From positions 1,759,501 through 1,823,500 of the forward strand of contig NZ_CP101416.1 in the NCBI RefSeq assembly GCF_027942295.1: a stretch of DNA of 64,000 bases, in the 5' to 3' direction. This document shows, piece by piece, positions 33,265 through 40,958 of the stretch. Source of the DNA: Pseudanabaena sp. Chao 1811 (GTDB taxonomy: Bacteria; Cyanobacteriota; Cyanobacteriia; Pseudanabaenales; Pseudanabaenaceae). The notes beneath the pieces are model-generated. The model saw only the letters and a list, made by a program, of their open reading frames with translations, was not told the origin of the DNA and made no database searches. How positions within the stretch are numbered: position 1 is the stretch's first letter; each line of letters begins with the position of its first letter. Both the position numbers and the translations under genes were made by a program.

Positions 33265-34557
33265 ATGGATCTTGAACTTTCTCGATTTTATAAGGCTTGC
33301 AATCCCACGCATCCTCTCGACTCCAGCAATGAAGAGGATCGCAGTTATTATGTTGACCTCTCAACGGTGCGGGGAGAAAAGCTGATTGAAAGTTTATCGC
33401 GCAAGATTGTGAGAATTTCGCCCGATGAGTCAACCTGTCAGCTATTTACAGGGCATATCGGCTGTGGCAAATCGACGGAGCTTTTGCGGCTGAAGCATGA
33501 GTTGACCGAGAAAAAGTTTCATGTGGCTTATTTTGAATGCGATCGCCAGTTGGAACTGAGTGATGTTGATGCCAGCGATATTTTGTTAGCGATCGCGGGT
33601 CAACTCAGTAAAGGATTGGAACAGGAGGGCATTAATATCATCCCCGAATATTTCAAAAAACTATTTGGCGAACTGAAGGATATTTTGCAAACCAAACTTG
33701 ATTTGAGCGCAAATTTCAAGCTATCAGTGGGGATTGCCGAGATTACAGCCCAAGCGAAGAATAGCCCGTCATTGCGTCGGCAAATGCGCGAACGGTTGGA
33801 ATCCCGCACCAATAGCATTATTACTTCCATTAATAAGGAGTTACTGGCTCCTGCCAAGGAGAGATTGCAAGCTGCTGGTAAAAAAGGCTTAGTTGTGATT
33901 GTGGATAACCTCGATCGCATTGAAAATCGCATTGATCTTAAAGAGCAGTCCAAGGCTGGATATTTGTTTGTCGAACGGGGCGATCAGTTGCGAGGGTTAG
34001 ATTGTCATGTGGTTTACACAGTGCCTTTGTTGCTAACTTTTTCTAACGATGCGGCGATCGTGACCAGTCGATTTGGAACCGATATTAAGACTTTGCCGAT
34101 GGTTCCTGCACGATTGGCAGATGGTAGTGAGTGTGAAGAGGGACTTGCTTTGCTACGTCAGATTGTGATGGCAAGGGCTTTCCCGAAGGCAAATCCATTA
34201 CAGCGCATTAATGATGAATTTGTAAACAAAGTATTCGATAGTCCCAAAACTCTCGATCGCCTATGTCAAGCTAGTGGTGGTCATGTTCGCAATTTATTTC
34301 GATTGCTGTATGGTTGCCTAGAGCAGGACGATCCGCCGATTACCGCAAAATTAGTTGAGAGCATCATCGCTAAGGAACGGAATAAGATGGTAAAGACAAT
34401 CACTGATGATGAATGGGATTTGATTAAGAAGGTACAACAGGATAAACGGGTACGTGGTGAGGCGGAATATCAAACCCTGATCAAGAGTCAGTTTGTGTTT
34501 GAGTATGAGTATCAAGGTAATAGTTGGTTTGACCGAAATCCGATTTTAGATGATTAA
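33265..34557 (+). CDS. P-loop ATPase (STAND/ORC-like), partner of the WD40 gene
   Basis: A 430-residue protein started at Met 33265 (MDLELSRFYKACNPTHPL). Walker A is GHIGCGKST (63-71) and Walker B VVIVDNLDRIE (about 210-218). Downstream, DGSECEEGLALLRQIVMAR and LCQASGGHVRNLFRLL resemble the sensor and winged-helix regions of AAA/STAND ATPases. There are no membrane segments. It is followed after a 233-bp repeat-filled gap by the STAND-WD40 gene on the same strand, so the two probably work together. A regulatory or defence-type role is inference. Confidence 0.75.
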   Translation: MDLELSRFYKACNPTHPLDSSNEEDRSYYVDLSTVRGEKLIESLSRKIVRISPDESTCQLFTGHIGCGKSTELLRLKHELTEKKFHVAYFECDRQLELSDVDASDILLAIAGQLSKGLEQEGINIIPEYFKKLFGELKDILQTKLDLSANFKLSVGIAEITAQAKNSPSLRRQMRERLESRTNSIITSINKELLAPAKERLQAAGKKGLVVIVDNLDRIENRIDLKEQSKAGYLFVERGDQLRGLDCHVVYTVPLLLTFSNDAAIVTSRFGTDIKTLPMVPARLADGSECEEGLALLRQIVMARAFPKANPLQRINDEFVNKVFDSPKTLDRLCQASGGHVRNLFRLLYGCLEQDDPPITAKLVESIIAKERNKMVKTITDDEWDLIKKVQQDKRVRGEAEYQTLIKSQFVFEYEYQGNSWFDRNPILDD

Positions 34558-34593
34558 GACTCTCCCACCGATAGCTAGTATGTGTACACAAGT

Positions 34594-34757
34594 CTCAAAA
34601 ACCCCCTTTAATTCCCCCTTGCAAAGGGGGAAAACTAGAAATCTTGTTCCCTCCCTTATTAAGGGGAAGACTAGAAATCTTGTTCCCTCCCTTATCAAGG
34701 GGGAAGACTAGAAATCTTGTCCCCTCCCCTTGTCAAGGGGAGGGTTAGGGAGGGGTT
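34594..34757. repeat. GC-rich palindromic repeat with tandem units
   Basis: Ends AACCCCCTTTAATTCCCCC and AGGGTTAGGGAGGGGTT form an outer inverted repeat. Inside are three tandem units of 36-37 bp starting ACTAGAAATCTTGT at 34634, 34670 and 34707, each holding CCCTCCC...AAGGGG. It fills most of the gap between the two ATPase genes. Confidence 0.7.
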
Positions 34758-34790
34758 ATTAATGAGAGCAGGCAGATAGAGGACGTTTTT

Positions 34791-37700
34791 ATGAATGATC
34801 GCACCGATATAATTGCCGATAATAATCGCGATGCTTTACGTCGATTGACGAGAATTGTGACGCGATCGCAAGGTTTTTCATTGTCGATCGCCTTATCTAA
34901 CTATCACGTATTACAAAAGCGCGTACTACAAGACTTGCGATCGCAACTTACTGAGAATGGCTTACCTGAAACTGCGATCGCGACACTTGAACTCAAACCT
35001 GATGCGAAGACTTTGCTAGCACCGATTCAGGAATTGATGGGGGAGGTACATCAATTGCCAAGTGAGCAGAAGCCCAAGGTGTTAATGGTTTTGGGATTGG
35101 ATGCGGTTACGGAAATCGAAGCGGTTTTGAAGTCGGCAAATCGGGTAAGAGAAGAATTTGCCAATTGTTTAGAGTTTCCGATGGTATTGTGGCTAAACGA
35201 TCGCACTCAGGATATTTTGACCCGTGAGGCGAGTGATCTAGCGAACTGGACTACGGCAGGGGCGATCGAGTTTCAGCTTGAGACGGAGGAACTAAAGAAT
35301 TTAGTCCAAGCATCGACGGAGGCAATGTTCGATCGCTTTCTTGAGATTGACAAGCAAGAAACTTCTCTTCACGCTGAAATCTCCCCTAGTGCACAGCATT
35401 TTGAACTGATGTCCGCGATCGCCGAATTAGAGGAGCAACAAATTGCGATCGCGCCAGAATTAAGAGCTAATCTAGATTTTGCCTTTGGGTGTATTGCCTT
35501 TACAGACAAGGAGATTACACAGGCGCAAGAATTTTTTCAAAAAAGCTTAGCAACTTTTGCAGAATGCGATCGCCTCAAACAGGCGATTTGTTTGCTGCAA
35601 TTGGGAATGTGCGAGTTCAATCGCGCCTTTGGCGATCGCTATCACAAGCTACCTTTTTACGAAGCTTCTCAAAAATATTTTGCTGAAAGTATCAATCTTT
35701 TCCGTGAATTGGAACGTTGGGATTTGGTGGCAGCATATATTAACTTTTTGACTGCGACAACAGAGGAGTTATTGAGTCGGGAAGCCCTCACCCCCAACCC
35801 CTCTCCCAGAGGGAGAGGGGAGCAAGAAGTAGATCTAACTCCCCCTCTCCTGCGGGAGAGGGGGCTGGGGGGTGAGGGCTTAGAAGCTCTCGCCCATGAA
35901 GCCTTATCCCTACATCAAACCTATCCCAATCAATTGCGAGAGGCGCACGATCGCGCCATCATTGCGTCGGTCAAACTTAGAGAAAAGGACTATCAATCGG
36001 CGAAAGAGTTTGCAGAATTGGCTTTGGCTCTCTATCACGAAGGAGAAGAACTGAAACTATCGAATTTAAGTTTTTCCAAGCGTTATGGCTATGGGAAGTA
36101 TGAGATTTGGTTAGCGAGGGCTTTGGAGGGATTGGGCGATCGCCAAGGTGCGATTAGGCGGCTCGAAAATGTCAAGGCTAGCTGGAATCATCAATACGAT
36201 GCTCAGATTTATGTGGCAGTTTTGGAGGAGTTGCGATCACTCTATACCGCCGCAGGTTTATATCTAGAAGCCTTTGAAACTAAGCAACATCAGCGATCGG
36301 TGGAGCAGCAGTATGGCTTACGCGCTTTTATTGGGGCGGGTACGCTCAATCCGAAACGAGAAGGCAATAATCCTGATCCCTATACGAATGTTGCGCCGCC
36401 GCCCGATGAAATTGCTCAAGAGATTGCGGCTTCAGGAAGAATGCAAGATGTGCTGAACTTGGTCGATCGCATTGGTCAGGCAAGATTTCCGTTAACGGTG
36501 GTGCATGGTGATTCGGGGGCAGGGAAAAGTTCGATTTTGAGTGGTGGGGTGATTCCTGCGTTACGGCTCAGAGAGAGCTTTGATGGGCGTAGGGTTTTAG
36601 TTTTGGCGGTGAAAACCTATAAAGATTGGAGTGGCGAAATTCGGCGGCAGTTACAGAATTATTTCCCCAATCGCTCTCCCGATCTCGATCCGATCCATCA
36701 TTTCAAACGGAATATTGAAGAGAATTATTTGACGGTATTAATATTCGATCAGTTTGAGGATTTCTTTTTTAAGAAGGAAGATTTTCGCGATCGCCTACCG
36801 TTTTATAAGTTCCTGAAGGCTTGTTTGCATACAGATTTTGTGCGGGTAGTGTTGTCATTGCGGGAGGACTATTTGCATTATTTGTTGGAATGCGATCGCG
36901 CTGTGGATTTGGAAAAGGTGGAGAATGATATTCTCGGTAAGCAGGTGCGCTACTATTTGGGGGATTTTACGCAGGAGCAGGCGCGGCAGGTAATCGAGGC
37001 GTTGACTAGGCGATCGCAGTTACGTTTAGAGCCTGAGTTGATCGAGCGTCTCGTGACGGATTTGAGTGGTGAGCAGTTGCGGATTTTGCCGATTGAGTTG
37101 CAGGTGGTGGGGGCGCAGTTGGAGTCGGAGGTTCCACCAATCTCGAATCTGCGTGAGTATCTTGCATTGACAGGGGATACGCAGCGTAAGTCGAGTGAGG
37201 TATTGGTGGAGCGGTGGTTGGAGAATGTGGTGAGGGATTGTGGGGTGGGGAATAAGGAGTTGGCGGAGAGGGTGTTGTATGCGTTGACGGGGAATGAGGA
37301 GAAGCGTCCGCAAAAGACGCAAGCGGAGCTTGCGGCGGAGTTGTTGCCATCTTCAGCCCCCCTAGCCCCCCAATTCTGGGGGGGACAAGAAAATGACCGT
37401 GTTTCAAAGTCCCCCAGTATTGGGGGATTTAGGGGGCTAGATAACATTGCATCGGAGAAGGGAGGAGCAGAAAATCTCTCGCTAGTGCTAGCGGTTCTAG
37501 TTGGCTCTGGGCTTGCTTTTCGGGTGAGTAGTGCGCCTGATGATCGTTTTCAGTTGATTCATGATTATTTGGTTAGCTTTATTCGCAAGAAGTATGTCTT
37601 CGGTATGGCGGAAGAGTTGCGGATGACTAAAGAACAATTGCGATCGGCGCTAGAGGCAAAAGATTTAGCTCTAGCAGAGAAAGAAAAAGAACTCCAACGC

Positions 37701-39746
37701 GCTGAAATTGCTGAGATCGAAGCGGTGAGTATCACCTGTGAGGCTTATTGGCTAGCGCATAAGGAGTTAGATGCGATGGTGGCAGGATTAAGAGCCGCAA
37801 GGCGCATCTTCGATCCTGATATCCGCAAGATTGTTCCTAACTATACCGAGGGTAGAACCTTTGGGCGACTGTGGGAAGTTATCCATAACATTCACGAAGC
37901 CAATCGCCTTGAAGGACATCGCAGTGGGGTTAGGAGCGTTGCCTTTTCTCCCGATGGCAAAACCATCGCCTCTGGCAGTTATGACAAATCCATCAAATTA
38001 TGGAACCTCGAAGGAAAAGAACTGAGTACCCTCACGGGGCATAGCAATTGGGTTAGGAGCGTCGCCTTTTCTCCCGATGGCAAAACCATCGCCTCTGGTA
38101 GTTATGACAAATCCATCAAATTATGGAATCTGGAAGGAAAAGAACTGCGTACCCTCATGGGGCATAGCAATGGGGTTTTGAGCGTCGCCTTTTCTCCCGA
38201 TGGCAAAACCATCGTCTCTGGCAGTTCTGACAACTCCATCAAATTATGGAATCTGGAAGGAAAAGAACTGCGTACCCTCACGGGGCATAGCAATGTGGTT
38301 AGGAGCGTCGCCTTTTCTCCCGATGGCAAAACCATCGCCTCTGGCAGTTATGACAAATCCATCAAATTATGGAATCTGGAAGGAAAAGAACTGCGTACCC
38401 TCACGGGGCATAGCAATGTGATTAGGAGCGTCGCCTTTTCTCCCGATGGCAAAACCATCGCCTCTGGCAGTTCTGACAACTCCATCAAATTATGGAATCT
38501 GGAAGGAAAAGAACTGCGTACCCTCACGGGGCATAGCAATGGGGTTTTGAGCGTCGCCTTTTCTCCCGATGGCAAAACCATCGCCTCTGGCAGTTCTGAC
38601 AACTCCATCAAATTATGGAATCTGGAAGGAAAAGAACTGCGTACCTTCATGGGGCATAGCAATGGGGTTTGGAGCATTGCCTTTTCTCCCGATGGCAAAA
38701 CCATCGTCTCTGGCAGTTCTGACAAATCCATCAAATTATGGAATCTGGAAGGAAAAGAACTGCGTACCCTCATGGGGCATAGCAATGTGGTTAGGAGCAT
38801 CGCCTTTTCTCCCGTTCGCGCAGCGTTTCCGCAGGAAATTGGCAAAACCATCGTCTCTGGCAGTTCTGACAAATCCATCAAATTATGGAACCTCGAAGGA
38901 AAAGAACTGCGTACCCTCATGGGGCATAGCAATGGGGTTTTGAGCGTCGCCTTTTCTCCCGATGGCAAAACTATCGCCTCTGGCAGTTCTGACAAATCCA
39001 TCAAATTATGGAATCTGGAAGGAAAAGAACTGCGTACCCTCATGGGGCATAACAATGGGATTTGGAGCATCGCCTTTTCTCCCGATGGCAAAACCATCGC
39101 CTCTGGCAGTTCTGACAACTCCATCAAATTATGGAATCTGGAAGGAAAAGAACTGCGTACCCTCACGGGGCATAGCAATGGGGTTTTGAGCGTCGCCTTT
39201 TCTCCCGATGGCAAAACCATCGCCTCTGGCAGTTCTGACAACTCCATCAAATTATGGAATCTGGAAGGAAAAGAACTGCGTACCCTCACGGGGCATAGCA
39301 ATGTAGTTTGGAGCATCGCCTTTTCTCCCGATGGCAAAACCATCGTCTCTGGCAGTTCTGACAACTCCATCAAATTATGGAATCTCAAAGGAAAAGAACT
39401 GCGTACCCTCATGGGGCATAGCAATGAGGTTTGGAGCGTCGCCTTTTCTCCCGATGGCAAAACCATCGCCTCTGGCAGTTCTGACAACTCCATCAAATTA
39501 TGGAATCTGGAAGGAAAAGAACTGCGTACCCTCACGGGGCATAGCAATGGGGTTTTGAGCGTCGCCTTTTCTCCCGATGGCAAAACCATCGCCTCTGGCA
39601 GTTATGACAAATCCGTCAAATTATGGGATATCGACTATGATCGCGCAATTTCTGAAGCCTGCGATTGGCTACGCCCTTACCTCACCAATAACTCCAATGT
39701 TTCTGAAAGCAACAGACAACTTTTGACAAGTCCTGTAGAGGCGTAG
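34791..39746 (+). CDS. STAND-like ATPase with 14 WD40 blades
   Basis: A 1651-residue protein. Residues 1-190 form an ATPase-like domain without an obvious Walker A; 200-550 are helical, TPR-like; then a P-loop GDSGAGKS (573-580) with VLIFDQFEDFFF (about 650) as Walker B, typical of STAND/NACHT-like NTPases; a helical arm; a coiled coil (about 950-990); and from 1042 fourteen WD40 repeats of 41 residues, i.e. two seven-bladed propellers. The tail DYDRAISEACDWLRPYL is common in cyanobacterial WD40 proteins. Such proteins assemble on ligand binding; the trigger is unknown. Two palindromic elements are read in frame (residues about 331-364 and 855-883), and one blade has an 8-residue insertion. 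Confidence 0.85.
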   Translation: MNDRTDIIADNNRDALRRLTRIVTRSQGFSLSIALSNYHVLQKRVLQDLRSQLTENGLPETAIATLELKPDAKTLLAPIQELMGEVHQLPSEQKPKVLMVLGLDAVTEIEAVLKSANRVREEFANCLEFPMVLWLNDRTQDILTREASDLANWTTAGAIEFQLETEELKNLVQASTEAMFDRFLEIDKQETSLHAEISPSAQHFELMSAIAELEEQQIAIAPELRANLDFAFGCIAFTDKEITQAQEFFQKSLATFAECDRLKQAICLLQLGMCEFNRAFGDRYHKLPFYEASQKYFAESINLFRELERWDLVAAYINFLTATTEELLSREALTPNPSPRGRGEQEVDLTPPLLRERGLGGEGLEALAHEALSLHQTYPNQLREAHDRAIIASVKLREKDYQSAKEFAELALALYHEGEELKLSNLSFSKRYGYGKYEIWLARALEGLGDRQGAIRRLENVKASWNHQYDAQIYVAVLEELRSLYTAAGLYLEAFETKQHQRSVEQQYGLRAFIGAGTLNPKREGNNPDPYTNVAPPPDEIAQEIAASGRMQDVLNLVDRIGQARFPLTVVHGDSGAGKSSILSGGVIPALRLRESFDGRRVLVLAVKTYKDWSGEIRRQLQNYFPNRSPDLDPIHHFKRNIEENYLTVLIFDQFEDFFFKKEDFRDRLPFYKFLKACLHTDFVRVVLSLREDYLHYLLECDRAVDLEKVENDILGKQVRYYLGDFTQEQARQVIEALTRRSQLRLEPELIERLVTDLSGEQLRILPIELQVVGAQLESEVPPISNLREYLALTGDTQRKSSEVLVERWLENVVRDCGVGNKELAERVLYALTGNEEKRPQKTQAELAAELLPSSAPLAPQFWGGQENDRVSKSPSIGGFRGLDNIASEKGGAENLSLVLAVLVGSGLAFRVSSAPDDRFQLIHDYLVSFIRKKYVFGMAEELRMTKEQLRSALEAKDLALAEKEKELQRAEIAEIEAVSITCEAYWLAHKELDAMVAGLRAARRIFDPDIRKIVPNYTEGRTFGRLWEVIHNIHEANRLEGHRSGVRSVAFSPDGKTIASGSYDKSIKLWNLEGKELSTLTGHSNWVRSVAFSPDGKTIASGSYDKSIKLWNLEGKELRTLMGHSNGVLSVAFSPDGKTIVSGSSDNSIKLWNLEGKELRTLTGHSNVVRSVAFSPDGKTIASGSYDKSIKLWNLEGKELRTLTGHSNVIRSVAFSPDGKTIASGSSDNSIKLWNLEGKELRTLTGHSNGVLSVAFSPDGKTIASGSSDNSIKLWNLEGKELRTFMGHSNGVWSIAFSPDGKTIVSGSSDKSIKLWNLEGKELRTLMGHSNVVRSIAFSPVRAAFPQEIGKTIVSGSSDKSIKLWNLEGKELRTLMGHSNGVLSVAFSPDGKTIASGSSDKSIKLWNLEGKELRTLMGHNNGIWSIAFSPDGKTIASGSSDNSIKLWNLEGKELRTLTGHSNGVLSVAFSPDGKTIASGSSDNSIKLWNLEGKELRTLTGHSNVVWSIAFSPDGKTIVSGSSDNSIKLWNLKGKELRTLMGHSNEVWSVAFSPDGKTIASGSSDNSIKLWNLEGKELRTLTGHSNGVLSVAFSPDGKTIASGSYDKSVKLWDIDYDRAISEACDWLRPYLTNNSNVSESNRQLLTSPVEA
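35782..35881. mobile_element. In-frame palindromic element inside the STAND gene (1)
   Basis: The ends AAGCCCTCACCCCCAACCCC and GGGGCTGGGGGGTGAGGGCTT are inverted. Two inner hairpins of CTCTCCC/GGGAGAG are separated by AGCAAGAAGTAGATCTAA. It is translated as LTPNPSPRGRGE ... LLRERGLGGEGL without a stop, in the helical region. The palindromic nature suggests insertion into the gene. Confidence 0.75.
37355..37439. mobile_element. In-frame palindromic element inside the STAND gene (2)
   Basis: Left AGCCCCCCTAGCCCCCCAAT and right ATTGGGGGATTTAGGGGGCT are inverted, flanking GACAAGAAAATGACCGTG. It is read through as SAPLAPQFWGGQ ... SPSIGGFRGL. Together with 35782, 34594 and 43501 it belongs to the CCCC-rich palindromic group. 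Confidence 0.7.
37914..39636 (+). repeat. Fourteen 123-bp WD40-encoding tandem repeats
   Basis: Each 123-bp unit encodes GHSN-x-V-x-S-V-AFSPDGKTI-x-SGS-x-D-x-SIKLWNLEGKELRTL. The units are nearly identical at the DNA level, including silent positions, which points to recent expansion or gene conversion. Confidence 0.95.
38815..38838. mobile_element. 24-bp insertion (short dispersed repeat-like) in WD40 blade 8
   Basis: In blade 8 the sequence TCTCCCG is followed by a 24-base insert (38815-38838, beginning TTCGCGCAGCGTTTCC) before TGGCAAAACC, whereas all other blades continue directly as ATGGCAAAACC. Length is a net gain of 24 bases, frame kept, giving VRAAFPQEI in place of D. Size and GCGCAGCG-type sequence resemble the very small mobile repeats (SDR) of cyanobacteria. 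Confidence 0.8.
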
Positions 39747-40065
39747 CATTTGCGCCACAATCTTGCACACCAACAGATAAACTGCAAATGCTGCGTTCTC
39801 TAAAAACTCAATTTCGCAAATTAATATCTCTTGGCTCGTCATACATTTGCCCTCCCTGCCTTTTACGCATAGCTGGTAAATTTTTGCCGATCTAGACATC
39901 TAGCGATCGCCTATAGCCTATGAAATACAGGTTGGACACAACCCTCCACACCTCGCTTGCTTGAAAAACGCCTATCTAAAAATACAAAATCTAAAAAACT
40001 TTAGAGGATGCGATCGCGATAACATGAAAAAAGCCATGTTATCAAAGCAAGTTAGAAATTAATTT
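39747..40065. other. Intergenic region after the WD40 gene
   Basis: No gene is supported. It includes a degraded copy of the 33107 repeat at 39912-39975 (CTCGCTTGCTTGAAAAACG matches). A 76-codon minus-strand frame at 39669-39899 overlaps the WD40 gene and has no recognisable domain. Confidence 0.5.
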
Positions 40066-40917
40066 ATGTCGAAAATTTGGGAGTTAGATTTTTATTCCCG
40101 TCCTGTGTTGGATACTAATAATAAAAAGGTCTGGGAATTACTGATTTGCGATCGCGATCGCCAGTTTGAATGGGTACGTGAATGCCCATCCAACGAAGTC
40201 AACTCCGAATGGCTAGCCAAGCAACTTGCGGAATGTGTAGAAACAACGGGAGAAACCCCCATCAAAATCCGTTTCTTTCGTCCGAGCATGACCAATATTA
40301 TTATTCGGGGTTGTACGCTAGCAGGTATCACAGGACAAGCATCGCGGCGGGTATTTACGATGTCTGCATGGCTCGCCGAGAGAATGGCAAATATTTACCC
40401 TAATCGTGAAGGTTTTCAGGCAGTTGATCCCAATCCATTGCCCTTAAAAGTACTAGCCGCCCAAGATCCCAAACCCGTTCCTGATGCCTTAATGGGAGAG
40501 CGTTGGATCTCCGTATCGCTAAAAGCGGGAGACTTTGCCGAAGCGAATGAATGGTCGATGGATTTTAGTGAACTACTCGATATCAGTCACCTCGATCCTG
40601 AAACGATTGTATCGGGGATCATCATTATTTCAGCAAGGGCAACAGCTCTGGCGGCGTGGATGTCAGGCGTTGATCCTGTATTTATCAAATTTGAACGCTT
40701 GCTAGGCGATCGCACCCAAATGCAATTGGAAGCCAGTGCCGATGCGCGATGGGTATTAGCAAATTTACAAGCACCAAAAGATAAACAGGCGATCGCTCAA
40801 GGTGCAGCCTTTGAAAAGTCTAAACAAAATGCCCAAGGGTTTCATTTCCTAGCCGTACAAACCAAACCTGAAGAAGAACATTTTGCGGGATTTTGGATGC
40901 TGAAAGAAGTTATTTAG
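40066..40917 (+). CDS. Tab2/Atab2-family RNA-binding protein
   Basis: A 283-residue protein of the Tab2/Atab2 (DUF1092) family. It starts MSKIWELDFYSRPV and holds KIRFFRPSMTNII, ALPLKVLAAQ-like spacing and the C-terminal FWMLKEV. In algae and plants the family is needed for translation of photosystem I mRNAs (psaB), where it acts on RNA. The cyanobacterial protein is presumed to play a related role in photosystem assembly. Length equals the family's usual 280-300 residues. It precedes the GGDEF gene by 41 bp on the same strand. Confidence 0.85.
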   Translation: MSKIWELDFYSRPVLDTNNKKVWELLICDRDRQFEWVRECPSNEVNSEWLAKQLAECVETTGETPIKIRFFRPSMTNIIIRGCTLAGITGQASRRVFTMSAWLAERMANIYPNREGFQAVDPNPLPLKVLAAQDPKPVPDALMGERWISVSLKAGDFAEANEWSMDFSELLDISHLDPETIVSGIIIISARATALAAWMSGVDPVFIKFERLLGDRTQMQLEASADARWVLANLQAPKDKQAIAQGAAFEKSKQNAQGFHFLAVQTKPEEEHFAGFWMLKEVI

Positions 40918-40958
40918 ACGATAAAATAAAAGCTTCCTAATAATTTAGGGGGATTTCT

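Noticed and set aside
38348-39589. A 413-codon minus-strand frame opposite the WD40 repeats
   Set aside because: It is made of repeats of the 41-residue type complementary to the WD40 units; open only because the 123-bp unit lacks a stop in that frame.
37914-39636. Regular repeat array, considered as CRISPR
   Set aside because: The 123-bp units have no spacers and encode WD40 blades in frame.
39669-39899. A 76-codon minus-strand frame after the WD40 gene
   Set aside because: Overlaps the WD40 gene and shows no domain.
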